A stretch of 64,000 nucleotides of DNA from Chloroflexi bacterium AL-N1 (GTDB taxonomy: Bacteria; Chloroflexota; Chloroflexia; Chloroflexales; Roseiflexaceae): assembly GCA_013122435.1 (NCBI GenBank), contig WYDT01000007.1, positions 186,001-250,000 of the forward strand. The letters are read 5' to 3'. Of the stretch, positions 17,972 to 27,548 are shown piece by piece. Made by a program: the position numbers and the translations under genes. The notes under the pieces were generated by a model, which had not been told where the DNA came from, made no database searches, and worked only from the letters and a program-made list of their open reading frames with translations. Every line of letters begins with the position of its first letter. The stretch's first letter is position 1.

Positions 17972-19429
17972 ATGGCTCAAGCAATTGATACAACGCGGAC
18001 AAAGACTGCTGTGTCATCAGCAGATGTACGTAGCTTGTGGATGCGGTGGCAACGATATCTTCAGGAACCTGTGGACGGATCATCATTGGCCTTGTTTCGC
18101 ATCTTGTTTGGCGTGATTATGTTGTGGGAAGTGTGGCGTTATGTGTCTAAAGGCTGGATTGATCGCTATTATATCGATCCAACCTTTTTCTTCAGCTATG
18201 TCCCTTTCATTCGTCCGTGGGAGGGCGAGGGGATGTACTGGCATTTTGGGTTGTTAGGTTTACTCTCGGTGATGATGGCGCTGGGGCTCCACTACCGCAT
18301 TGCCTCGATCCTCTTCTTCCCAGCCTTTACGTATGTCTTCCTGCTTGATAAAACGCAGTATCTCAACCATTTTTATTTGATTAGCCTTATCAGTCTGTTG
18401 TTGGCAATCGTTCCGGCCCATCGTGCCTGGTCACTTGATCGTTTGCGTTCTCGTGATACTTCGCCAGGCATGGTGCCAAGATGGAGTCTGGCGATCCTGC
18501 GTGCTCAGATCGTCGTCGTCTATTTTTATGGGGGTATTGCAAAACTCAATCCAGACTGGCTACAGGGTCAGCCTATTGGTATGTGGTTGGCGCAGAACAG
18601 TGATTCATCCATTCTGGGGCCTTTGCTGGTACAGAAATGGACGGGATTGGTGTTTGCGTATGGCGGACTCGTAGTTGACCTCTCAGTGGGCTTTCTGTTG
18701 CTCTTCCGTCGCACCTTCTGGCTGGGTGTAATCATTGTTTTGATGTTCAATCTTATCAATGCTGATGTCTTTCAGATTGGTATTTTCCCCTTCTTTATGA
18801 TTGGTGCACTAGTGCTCTTCCCTCGGCCAGACTGGCCACGACGTTTGCTTGATGGCAAGCAGCCACAGAAACGGGTGCGGCGCAAAAATCACCAGAAGAC
18901 AGACTCTACCGCGCCTCTACCAGAGGAGATACTACCGACTTCCCGACGACGTATGCCAGTGTTTGAGCTAGGCTCAGGGGTGCTTATTATCCTGGTGTTA
19001 CATCTCTACCTTGCTGCAAATCTCACTGTCCCCTTGCGCCACTGGCTGTATCCCAGCAATGTCAATTGGAGTGAAGAAGGTCACCGATTCTCGTGGCGTA
19101 TGAAACTGCGTGACAAAAGCGTTAATCTGGCGATGTTTGCCACCAACCCACAGACGGGTGAACGTACCGAGATTGACTTTGACGAGTGGTTGACTGATCG
19201 ACAGCGGCGTAAAATGTCCGCACGCCCTGATATGATTTTACAATTTGCTCACTACTATGCCGACCGTTATGAGGAGCAACACGGTATCCGCCCCATAGTG
19301 AATGCACGTGCATACGCCTCGCTGAATGGTCGTCCACCACAGGTTATGATTGATTTCGAGGTTGATCTGGCGTCGCAGCCCGTCACGCTTGGCGCATCTG
19401 CCTGGATCTTGCCACTCGAAGACGATTAA
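17972..19429 (+). CDS. HTTM domain membrane protein (vitamin K gamma-carboxylase-like)
   Basis: A 485-residue polytopic protein. The N-terminal 290 residues hold the horizontally transferred transmembrane (HTTM) domain: LFRILFGVIMLWEVWRY opens the first helix, followed by further helices and the HRAWSLD motif. A long basic linker (about 300-330) is followed by another hydrophobic segment and a C-terminal soluble domain containing SARPDMILQFAHYYADRY and a SLNGRPPQVMIDFEVDL segment, as in bacterial gamma-carboxylase homologues. Bacterial members have no proven carboxylase role. ATG 17972 follows TAGGAA. It sits between the pdeM and helicase genes in opposite orientation, and its stop codon overlaps that of the helicase gene. 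Confidence 0.8.
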   Translation: MAQAIDTTRTKTAVSSADVRSLWMRWQRYLQEPVDGSSLALFRILFGVIMLWEVWRYVSKGWIDRYYIDPTFFFSYVPFIRPWEGEGMYWHFGLLGLLSVMMALGLHYRIASILFFPAFTYVFLLDKTQYLNHFYLISLISLLLAIVPAHRAWSLDRLRSRDTSPGMVPRWSLAILRAQIVVVYFYGGIAKLNPDWLQGQPIGMWLAQNSDSSILGPLLVQKWTGLVFAYGGLVVDLSVGFLLLFRRTFWLGVIIVLMFNLINADVFQIGIFPFFMIGALVLFPRPDWPRRLLDGKQPQKRVRRKNHQKTDSTAPLPEEILPTSRRRMPVFELGSGVLIILVLHLYLAANLTVPLRHWLYPSNVNWSEEGHRFSWRMKLRDKSVNLAMFATNPQTGERTEIDFDEWLTDRQRRKMSARPDMILQFAHYYADRYEEQHGIRPIVNARAYASLNGRPPQVMIDFEVDLASQPVTLGASAWILPLEDD

Positions 19430-21864
19430 CGAACAGCTTTCTCCAAGTTTAACTGCATCTTTCGCACACGGTCAGCAAACTTCTCTGAGCTGACCGTGGC
19501 ATGCAGTCGATCTACCAGCAGCGGAAAGGCAAAAGGCGTTGGTCGTTTGGTTTCGATCACGGTCGTGCGTCCGGCGGCGAGGCGTTCAAGCGTCGCTTTT
19601 AACCGACTCTGTTCCAGCTGTCGTTCGAGAACTTCCCGCTGGGCCTGGTCGAGCAACATATTCTGCGGATCATACTGTGTCAAAACATCGTAGATCAGAC
19701 TGCTCGATACCTGGAATTGCTTGGTGGTTTTCTCCCCTGGATACCCCTGATACACCAGTCCTGCGATGCGGGCAATCTCGCGGAACTGGCGTTTGGCCAT
19801 CTCAGAGGCGTTGAGGCTTGCGACAATATCGTCCAGCAGATTAGTGGGAGTAAGTAAGCCATTGGTCAGGGCATCGTCGAGTGGTGCCGCCTCAGGTGAG
19901 AGTAACTCAAAGCCATAATCGTTGATCGCAATCGTGAATGAGATTGGTTGAAGACGTGAGAGGCGGTAAGCTAGCAACGCGGATAAGCCCTCGTGCACCA
20001 ACCGCCCCTCGAAGGGATAGACAAATAGGTGGTGGCCCTCGCGCGTTTGTGTACGTTCAATCAGCAGTTCATCGGGCATTGGCAGGTTCGACCACGCGAG
20101 TTGGAGTTGTAGTACAGGCTTGATAGCATTCATTTCAGGACTATCGAAAATGCCTGCACGGGCATCGTTGAGTTTGGCACGCACGGCATGTGCCAGTTCG
20201 CTGGAGAGGGGCATACGGCTGCCTGCCCAGCGTGGAATGATGCCGGTGGTTTCGCGTGATCGGCGCACGAGCACTTTCATGTCCTGTACACGCACAAATT
20301 CAAGAATACGCCCAGCAAAGACAAACTGGTCACCTGAACGCAATCGCGCCACAAATGACTCTTCGATATGGCCCAGCCGTGGTCCACGTACATACTGCAC
20401 TTGTAGTGAAGTATCGCTGATGATCGTGCCAATCGAGATGCGATGACGACGAGCTGTTCGATTGTTGGAGACCGTGTAGATGCCGTCTTGTTCGACGACA
20501 CGTGTATAGTCAGGATAGCTTTGGAGCGCGGGGCCTCCACGTGTTGCAAAGTCGAGCACCCATTGCCATTCGGTGTTGGTGAGATCGCGGAAGGCATGCG
20601 TGGTTCGTACTTCTTCCAGTAATGCCTCAGCACGAAAACCACCGCCTAGCGCTACTGTCACCACATGCTGGATCAATACATCGAGTGGACGATCAAATGG
20701 TGCCCGTGCTTCGATCTGTCCGCTGGCCATGGCATCACGTGCAGCTGCCACTTCGATCAGCTCAAAGGCACTCGTGGGTACGCATATAACACGACTGTTG
20801 GCACCCGGTTGGTGGCCGCTGCGTCCGGCGCGTTGCAGCAGGCGTGCGACACCTTTAGGGCTGCCAATCTGGAGTACGGTGTCTACCGGCGTAAAGTCGA
20901 CACCGAGATCGAGGCTGGATGTACACACCACACAGCGCAGATGACCATCACGTAGCGCGTGTTCGACCCAGTCGCGTGCTTCTCGTGTCAGTGAGCTATG
21001 GTGGAGCGCGATCTCGCCAGCCCACTCAGGGCGTGCATCCAGCAGGGCTTGATACCAGGTTTCAGTCTGGGCGCGGGTGTTGGTGAAGACAAGTGCGCTC
21101 TGACTTTGCTCAAGAACCTCAACGACCTGTGGTAGCAGGCGTAGGCCCAGATGCCCAGCCCATGGAAAGCGTTCGATCTCAGCGGGAATGATCGAGTCGA
21201 CCACAAATGATTTGGGTTGCCTCCCACATACCAGCCGACCGGGGCGATCGTTATGACCATTACCGAGGATCGTGGCCAACGCCACGTCGATATTCCCCAA
21301 CGTAGCGGAGAGACCCCAGATGCGGAGGTGGGGCTGCCAATATCGTAGTCGTGCGAGAGCAAGTTCGGTTTGCACACCACGCTTGGTTGACATAAGCTCA
21401 TGCCATTCATCAATAACGACCAGGCGTAGCTCGTTAAAGAGCATGTGTGCATCAGGACGACTCAGCAGCAGCGATAGACTCTCGGGCGTGGTGATAAGTG
21501 CGCTGGGTAATCGTTTGCGTTGGCGAGCACGCACGGCTGATGACGTGTCGCCAGTACGGGTTTCAAGGGTCCATGGTAAGCCAAGGTCGTCAAGTGGGGC
21601 GCGAAGGGCTTTTTCGGTGTCGGCAGCAAGGGCACGTAGCGGGGTAATCCAGAGCACTCGTAGCGGAGGTGGCGTGGTGCTTGGGTCTTCTGCAAGTGCT
21701 TCGATCAGTGGCCCTATCCAGGCGGCATAGGTTTTGCCAGTGCCAGTGGTGGCGTGAATCAACCCGCTTTCGCCGTTTAGATAGGCTGCCCATACTTCGC
21801 GCTGAAAGGGGAAGGGTGACCAGCCGCGCTGGGCAAACCAGGTTTCGATCTTTGCAGTACTCAC
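19426..21864 (-). CDS. Ligase-associated DEXH-box helicase (Lhr-like)
   Basis: An 812-residue superfamily 2 helicase. Walker A is HATTGTGKT (Lys44), the DEXH box is VVIDEWHEL near residue 145, SATLGNID marks motif III and QRAGRSGHQPG motif VI; the C-terminal 350 residues are the Lhr-specific winged-helix and DEAD-associated region. Length and domain order match the helicase of the ligase-associated DNA damage response, a 3'-5' DNA translocase that works with PdeM, an exonuclease and an ATP-dependent ligase. The stop overlaps the convergent HTTM gene by four bases (TTAA read on both strands). Confidence 0.85.
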   Translation of the reverse strand: MSTAKIETWFAQRGWSPFPFQREVWAAYLNGESGLIHATTGTGKTYAAWIGPLIEALAEDPSTTPPPLRVLWITPLRALAADTEKALRAPLDDLGLPWTLETRTGDTSSAVRARQRKRLPSALITTPESLSLLLSRPDAHMLFNELRLVVIDEWHELMSTKRGVQTELALARLRYWQPHLRIWGLSATLGNIDVALATILGNGHNDRPGRLVCGRQPKSFVVDSIIPAEIERFPWAGHLGLRLLPQVVEVLEQSQSALVFTNTRAQTETWYQALLDARPEWAGEIALHHSSLTREARDWVEHALRDGHLRCVVCTSSLDLGVDFTPVDTVLQIGSPKGVARLLQRAGRSGHQPGANSRVICVPTSAFELIEVAAARDAMASGQIEARAPFDRPLDVLIQHVVTVALGGGFRAEALLEEVRTTHAFRDLTNTEWQWVLDFATRGGPALQSYPDYTRVVEQDGIYTVSNNRTARRHRISIGTIISDTSLQVQYVRGPRLGHIEESFVARLRSGDQFVFAGRILEFVRVQDMKVLVRRSRETTGIIPRWAGSRMPLSSELAHAVRAKLNDARAGIFDSPEMNAIKPVLQLQLAWSNLPMPDELLIERTQTREGHHLFVYPFEGRLVHEGLSALLAYRLSRLQPISFTIAINDYGFELLSPEAAPLDDALTNGLLTPTNLLDDIVASLNASEMAKRQFREIARIAGLVYQGYPGEKTTKQFQVSSSLIYDVLTQYDPQNMLLDQAQREVLERQLEQSRLKATLERLAAGRTTVIETKRPTPFAFPLLVDRLHATVSSEKFADRVRKMQLNLEKAVR

Positions 21865-22034
21865 ATGTGTATTGTAGCACAGGCGCTGAGTACACGGCGT
21901 GTCAGTCCGAAGTCAGTCACTGATTGTACGAACGACGGTTACAAACAGTGTGTAGAACCAGGTATTGTGGGCCTAGGCCATGATTTTCTATGTATGCTCC
22001 TCAGATACACTACTTGTGTTGTCTTGGGTATGTG

Positions 22035-23246
22035 TCAGGTATCGACGCTGTCGACGTATTCTTGTAGCACCTTTTGTGCTTCCATTTGGTCGTATTGTGT
22101 GGCGCTCTTGAGTATAGCTGATAACGTTGGGATGGGAACCTCTACATGTGTGGCAATTTCACGTGCCCTGTTCATGATGGCCTGTTCGCTTCGTGCTGAG
22201 GATGTATTGAGCCATGTTGCAACCTTGAGCGCGGCTGCCGCATTTCGTACCGTTGTATTCGCGCTCCAGAGTTGGACACACATAGTATCTACAATTCGAT
22301 AGTCTCCCAATCGGATAAGTTGGCTTACCGCACAGGAGGTGCTTTGGTGGTACCACGAATCGGAAAGATATACACGCCAGGTGCCCCTTGAGTCGGTTAC
22401 AATATTTTGTATATCATGGTGGGTGCCTAGTACGCGTTGTATTGTTTGGGTATCGGGTAATGCCTGGGTGTACAGTGGTTCCATAATCTCTGGATGATCT
22501 CTAAAAAGATCAACGAAAAAGGGTTGGTTGTGTTTATACAGCCTGTTATCAATTAGATAGACATACAGGTTTGGGTGACCTTCAATGGTAAACACTTCGG
22601 TAATATGCATGGGAAGGTAGGCCCGCTGTACCCATTGTTGTTCAAGACTTTGTACCTCATCCGGGATGTTGTAGGCGTGTCTGTCTGGTCGTTGTGCCAG
22701 TGCTTTCAGCTCATCGTCGTGCCATGGATCAAATGAAAACAGAACTTGTACTTGATGGTTGTCGCTGTACTTCTCCACATCGAGTGCGCCAGGCTGAGTC
22801 CGGCGTGCTTGATACATTGCTTTTGGCAATGGGCGGCAGGTGAATCCATCAAAGAGGAGCACTTGTTTTCCTACTCGTTCTTCATATCGTCGTCCGTCGC
22901 GGAGTGACTCCCAGCCCAATTCTGTAAGGACAACACGGTCTTTGTGATATTCGATGTGCGTGCTTGCTTGAAGGGTATTGAGAACCTGCTCTATCTGTTC
23001 TGAGGTAAGTTGGAAAAAGGCTTGTAGCTCTGCTACTGAATGGAGCGCCGTGTGACCAATGGCTCGCTCTATAAAGAGTTCAAGATCTTCGAACGTGTCC
23101 GCATGTCGTTCATACGTTTGAACCTGCACACGATATATCGGATACAGAACTGTCCATACACGATGTGGAATAATAGATGAATTATCTGTGATGGCACGCA
23201 AAACACGATTGTTTTCTTTGCGCGTTAGCTCATGTAAAAGATCCAT
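22035..23246 (-). CDS. Winged-helix protein of unknown function, last gene of kinase/helicase operon
   Basis: A 403-residue soluble protein that I do not recognise as a whole. Residues about 60-125 look like a winged helix-turn-helix (TALHSVAELQAFFQLTSEQ, then a beta wing with DRVVLTELGWESL). The centre contains FSFDPWHDDELKALA and several aromatic strands; the C-terminal 130 residues are helical. Its start lies inside the end of the helicase gene (17-base overlap), so translation is probably coupled and the protein is likely to work with the helicase, perhaps as a nucleic-acid sensor or regulator. That role is inference from position and the winged-helix segment. Confidence 0.7.
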   Translation of the reverse strand: MDLLHELTRKENNRVLRAITDNSSIIPHRVWTVLYPIYRVQVQTYERHADTFEDLELFIERAIGHTALHSVAELQAFFQLTSEQIEQVLNTLQASTHIEYHKDRVVLTELGWESLRDGRRYEERVGKQVLLFDGFTCRPLPKAMYQARRTQPGALDVEKYSDNHQVQVLFSFDPWHDDELKALAQRPDRHAYNIPDEVQSLEQQWVQRAYLPMHITEVFTIEGHPNLYVYLIDNRLYKHNQPFFVDLFRDHPEIMEPLYTQALPDTQTIQRVLGTHHDIQNIVTDSRGTWRVYLSDSWYHQSTSCAVSQLIRLGDYRIVDTMCVQLWSANTTVRNAAAALKVATWLNTSSARSEQAIMNRAREIATHVEVPIPTLSAILKSATQYDQMEAQKVLQEYVDSVDT

Positions 23247-26200
23247 ATTGTTTACTCTTCTCTGTCTCTAACAAGCCATCAATATCATCAATGGTCAGCA
23301 TTTGCCCATACTGTTCAATATAAGTCATCAGGTTGTTGGCACAGGCTCGGAATGCCTCATCCTTTGCCGTACACAATGTGTGACGATCGCCTATCAGGAT
23401 GATATGGCTTTTGGCCCGTGTTAGTGTGACGTTAAGCCGACGTAGTTCATCGAGGAATCCGATCCCACCGTATTTGTTGCTGCGTGTAAAGCCAAAGAGA
23501 ATAACATCACGTTCGTTGCCCTGAAAGGCATCAACAGTAGCCACAATATCATCGGGCAATTGGCGTTGCCTGAGTTCGTTGGCGACCTGTTTGACTTGGC
23601 GCTTGTAAGGCACGATGATGCCAATAGTTTTATCAGTGCTGTTTTCTGCACGTACACGATAGTGTTGTTTGAAATACGCCTCTGCCAATCGGGCAAGCAC
23701 TCTGGCCTCCTGTACATTGAAAAAGCCGGTTGCATTTTCTTCTTCTTCGTCTTGAACTCTGGTATCGCGGTAGCTACGGCGATGCAGTGTATCGATGAAG
23801 CAAAAAGCTCTTTGGAAGAAAGGATCTGGTGGATCGTTCTGTAAGCTGTCGGGTGAAAAGTATTCGTTTTCATAGAATTCTTGTGAGATAAAATTGGCGA
23901 TAGAGGCAGGCATACGGTGTTGGATATTAAGCATCGCACGGTGTGTGTCATGTGCTTGGACAAAGAGCAACTCAAAGATGCTTTTCTTTCCAAGATTCCG
24001 AATTTCTTCGTCTTCCTCATTTTCAAGATACTCGAGCATCTCCGGTTCAATAACGGGCGGGAGTTGTTTGTGATCGCCAACGAGAATAGCTCGTTGGCCG
24101 CGCACCAATGGAACCAACAGATCAAACACCTGAATCTGCCCTGCCTCATCGGCGATGACCACATCGAAATCAATTTTGCTGATGTGGGCACCGATTGCGA
24201 TCCCGATACAGGTTGCGCCAATGACGTCAGCAGAGCGTAGCAATGTGAGGTAAAGCCCTCGTCGACGCTCTTGCAATGCCGTGCGCCAGTCTTCCAGTAA
24301 TTGGATGCGTGTGCCTGATAGTTCTCTGATGACACCAATATGCTCAATGTAGCCCCGAATCTGGTCAATTTCACGGTTGGGTATGTGTGGTAGCGGGATA
24401 ATAGACGGAAGGGCTCCGTGAATACGTGTGATGCGGCTATGCATTGCTGTGAGTAAATGGCTTGCGTTCTTTTCATGTTGTTGGCATTGCTGTTTGGCTT
24501 CCAAAATCCAATCAGAACCATACACATCGGTTTGTATCTGGGCAATCTGTGCATAGTAGGCAGTCACGGTAGCATCGAACGTTGTGTGTCCCGTGAGTGT
24601 ATGGTTGTAGCGATGTTGTGCCCGTTGCAATTGCCATTGTTGGAGCGGGTTGAATACGTGTCCAACCACTGGAATCCTGCATAGCCCCGTAATCATAGCC
24701 AGCGTTTGAGTACTGCGATTGTACCGGACAACATGCTTTGTCAAAATGGCGTGTGCATCGTGCATTTTTTTGGCGATGGTATCAAGCTGTGGCTGACGAG
24801 AGTTCCACAGATGGTGTTGTCGTTCTTGAACTGTCTTATAGGTATGCATACACTCTTGTTGCATCTCAGTGTAGCGATGGAGATCGATTTGCAGACCCAT
24901 AAGTTCCGGGGTTGTTTGTTCCCACATTTGTGCAGCATTCAACAGTCGTTGATACTGTCCTTCAGTGCGTGCACGAATCTGATCTTGCAGAGCGCGTGCC
25001 TGAACATCGAGCAGAAAGGGTTTCACCGGCTCATCAACTTTACTTTCCTGTCCAATGCGAATAGCTTGCATGCCCGGCTGATGTGCCAGACGTTCCAGCA
25101 CATTGTCAACGGCTTTGTTGTTTTTCGAGGTGACCAGCACCTTGAGGTTTTGAGCCTTGAAATTTTTGACCAGTTCGGTGATGACCTTTGTTTTGCCAGT
25201 ACCTGGTGGGCCGAGGACGAGGAACGTATCTTTGAATGTACGTGCACATTCCATGACGCGGTGTTGCGCTTTGTTAGGGGTAAAACCATTCTGGATTGGT
25301 GGAGAGGTGTGGTGAGGGTGGGGCACATTGTATGGTTGATAGTTGTGATGCGCTAAGACACTGAGCAGCCCCGCTCTGTCTGGCAATGTGAGCTTTTCGA
25401 GCGCCTCTTCCTGTGTACGTTGTTGTATGTCGTTGAGAACGGTCGCAATGAGGCCGTGCTGTGCATCGCTAACCAGATTGACTTGTTCTCGAAACTGAAC
25501 CGTCAGTCGTTTGTTGGCGACAGCTATGATCGTGCCACGAGTTCCGGTTTCACGAACGGTATTGATGTTGATTTCCCCCCAGCCCACCCGCACACTAGCA
25601 CCTTCCTGATAGGGGCAGGCATCAACCAACTGAAAGGTAAAGATCGGTTGGAGAATGCGGCTCGCATCACTCGCCTCGTAGTCGGTAAATGCAACGGGGG
25701 CCTGTTTTTGTGTTTTCTGTTTTTCGATTTCCCGGCTCAGACTGACCAGCTTCTGGACCCGCTCAAGAAACAGTTTTTCTTCTGGCGTGTGTTTGGTGTG
25801 GGCAGGCTGGGCTTGCTCTTGCAATACACTATGATATCTGGCTGTTTCTCTGTGGATTGTGTCCAGAAATTGCTTGTTGATTATCGAGGTAAGTTCTAAA
25901 GGGAATAGGTCATCATATTGACCAACATGCCAGCCCTTGACTTCAAAGGGAATGGCCAGCCAGTTTGGGAGGCGATAGAGTCGCTCAACCGCATTGAAGT
26001 TAACCAGTAGGAGAGTCGTTTCGTCGTTTTTGGGTTTCACAATACAGCGTATAAGGAATTTAGGTGTGCAGAAATAACAAACTTCCTCTACATCTTTGTC
26101 GCTATCCTTGTGTTGTGTGTTCTCTTCCCGCACCATGGTGTACACGCGTGGCATATTTCGTAAGATATGCAGAACATCTGAGATTTGTGGCTGCTGACGA

Positions 26201-26289
26201 CGTTGCCTCATCTGGTCGTCGACCTTTAAGGTGTTGGTCGGGACCAGGTGAATCGTATATGGAAATCGAACAGGTTGCGGCAGAGACAT
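23230..26289 (-). CDS. UPF1/DNA2-like superfamily 1 helicase (AAA_11/AAA_12)
   Basis: A 1019-residue helicase. Residues 1-330 are a unique N-terminal region with a small beta-barrel-like segment; Walker A GPPGTGKT is at about 359-366, motif II VVIADEAGQ at about 707, motif III GDHKQLPPVIEP at about 735, and the C-terminal RecA domain has VDAFQGNERDVI near 916 and RRLNVTLTRAK near 965. A long charged helical insertion (about 420-690) lies between motif I and II, as in UPF1-like SF1B enzymes. These unwind RNA or DNA 5'-3'. It sits five bases after a Ser/Thr kinase gene and overlaps the winged-helix gene by 17 bases, in a four-gene operon with a NERD nuclease protein. Confidence 0.85.
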   Translation of the reverse strand: MSLPQPVRFPYTIHLVPTNTLKVDDQMRQRRQQPQISDVLHILRNMPRVYTMVREENTQHKDSDKDVEEVCYFCTPKFLIRCIVKPKNDETTLLLVNFNAVERLYRLPNWLAIPFEVKGWHVGQYDDLFPLELTSIINKQFLDTIHRETARYHSVLQEQAQPAHTKHTPEEKLFLERVQKLVSLSREIEKQKTQKQAPVAFTDYEASDASRILQPIFTFQLVDACPYQEGASVRVGWGEININTVRETGTRGTIIAVANKRLTVQFREQVNLVSDAQHGLIATVLNDIQQRTQEEALEKLTLPDRAGLLSVLAHHNYQPYNVPHPHHTSPPIQNGFTPNKAQHRVMECARTFKDTFLVLGPPGTGKTKVITELVKNFKAQNLKVLVTSKNNKAVDNVLERLAHQPGMQAIRIGQESKVDEPVKPFLLDVQARALQDQIRARTEGQYQRLLNAAQMWEQTTPELMGLQIDLHRYTEMQQECMHTYKTVQERQHHLWNSRQPQLDTIAKKMHDAHAILTKHVVRYNRSTQTLAMITGLCRIPVVGHVFNPLQQWQLQRAQHRYNHTLTGHTTFDATVTAYYAQIAQIQTDVYGSDWILEAKQQCQQHEKNASHLLTAMHSRITRIHGALPSIIPLPHIPNREIDQIRGYIEHIGVIRELSGTRIQLLEDWRTALQERRRGLYLTLLRSADVIGATCIGIAIGAHISKIDFDVVIADEAGQIQVFDLLVPLVRGQRAILVGDHKQLPPVIEPEMLEYLENEEDEEIRNLGKKSIFELLFVQAHDTHRAMLNIQHRMPASIANFISQEFYENEYFSPDSLQNDPPDPFFQRAFCFIDTLHRRSYRDTRVQDEEEENATGFFNVQEARVLARLAEAYFKQHYRVRAENSTDKTIGIIVPYKRQVKQVANELRQRQLPDDIVATVDAFQGNERDVILFGFTRSNKYGGIGFLDELRRLNVTLTRAKSHIILIGDRHTLCTAKDEAFRACANNLMTYIEQYGQMLTIDDIDGLLETEKSKQYGSFT

Positions 26290-26294
26290 AGGCG

Positions 26295-27548
26295 TTACCG
26301 TATGAATAATAGAAGGATAATAACCAACAATAGCATCACAATCATGATCGCCATGCCTACTATAAGGCGTGATGATGCACCCCCTATCGGGTTTGGGGTC
26401 ATTGCTTCTGGTGGAGCAGGTGGTGCAGGCGGGTCTGGTGGGAGTGCGGGAATAGGAAACTCCGCATTGTACAAATCATAGAGTGGTGTATTGTTATTCG
26501 CTGAGGAAGTTGTTGATCGTGGTGGTGCGGCCTGCTGTTCGGAATGGGTAGCTGACTGTGTTTGTGTTGAACCACTCGAGAATGATGCGAATGATGTGGA
26601 CTGGTATTCAGATGCGCCATAGACCTGTTCTTGTAAGCGTTCTTTCGGTGTGTCTGATGATGGTGTTTCCACAGGCATGGGTTTCTCATCAGACCGCCGC
26701 TCCCCGTTGTTGCGGATTTTTGAGAGTTCTGCACGCACATCACGTATGGATGGCCGGTCGCTTGGATCGTATGTCAGCATGGTAAGCAGGAAATCATTGA
26801 GTCTGGTGGAAACAGCGGGATTTATGGCCATTGGTGGTTGTGCAGGATATTTGCGAAGCACACTAGGGGTTTTGTGTGTCAGCCCTTTATAGAGCACGGC
26901 ACCTAGCCCGAAGACATCACATGGTGCTCTGGGGATGCTGAGTTCCTCGGCAGATGGTGATTGTTCTGGTGCACGGTAACCGGGGGTTCCTTCGTTAGGC
27001 CAGGGTTGGAGTGCTGCCAGCCCAAAATCAATTAGTTTGATATTCCTGAAGTCTTTACTAAACATAATGTTGGCGGGTGTGATATCGCGGTGGGCAATGG
27101 GTGGTTTGTGCTGATGCATATCGCTCAGAGCACACGCAACATCAATGCAAATACGAAGAAGATTTTTGATCGTGTGATTATCAGGGAACGCCGTATGGTC
27201 CTCATAATACTGTGCGAGTGTTTGCCCTCGGATATGTTCTATTTCCAACCATATCTCTGTTGGTGAAACAGTGTGGAGATTGTACAACGCAGGGAGATGG
27301 GCGTTAGACACCTCGGTCATCAGCCGTTTTTCATGTTTAATCTGCTTGTGAAGCTTTTCTTGTGTTTTCTTGTCTGGGGCAATAATGCGATAGACTTTGA
27401 GCACAACATTACGTGGTGTATCCTTATCGCTATGTTCAAAGCCCTCGTATACATTGGTGTCTAGTCCACTCTCTTCGTTGACGCGTGAATGAAGCAGACG
27501 TACCTGGTAGCGCTTGTTGCCGTATGCTAATTCATTCGCCGACTGCAT
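26295..27548 (-). CDS. Ser/Thr protein kinase with C-terminal membrane anchor
   Basis: A 417-residue kinase. Catalytic motifs are intact: VVLKVYRI Lys, HRDITPAN at about 151, LIDFGLAA near 173 and GTPGYRAPEQ in the activation segment. The glycine-rich loop is not typical (SGLDTNVYEG). After the kinase domain (to about 275) comes a Pro/Ser/Gln-rich linker, then one transmembrane helix at about 394-416 right at the end, so the protein is tail-anchored with the kinase in the cytoplasm. The start codon lies 17 bases inside the end of the NERD/pseudokinase gene, implying coupled translation. Likely substrates are its operon partners, including the catalytically impaired NERD protein; that is inference. 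Confidence 0.85.
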   Translation of the reverse strand: MQSANELAYGNKRYQVRLLHSRVNEESGLDTNVYEGFEHSDKDTPRNVVLKVYRIIAPDKKTQEKLHKQIKHEKRLMTEVSNAHLPALYNLHTVSPTEIWLEIEHIRGQTLAQYYEDHTAFPDNHTIKNLLRICIDVACALSDMHQHKPPIAHRDITPANIMFSKDFRNIKLIDFGLAALQPWPNEGTPGYRAPEQSPSAEELSIPRAPCDVFGLGAVLYKGLTHKTPSVLRKYPAQPPMAINPAVSTRLNDFLLTMLTYDPSDRPSIRDVRAELSKIRNNGERRSDEKPMPVETPSSDTPKERLQEQVYGASEYQSTSFASFSSGSTQTQSATHSEQQAAPPRSTTSSANNNTPLYDLYNAEFPIPALPPDPPAPPAPPEAMTPNPIGGASSRLIVGMAIMIVMLLLVIILLLFIR

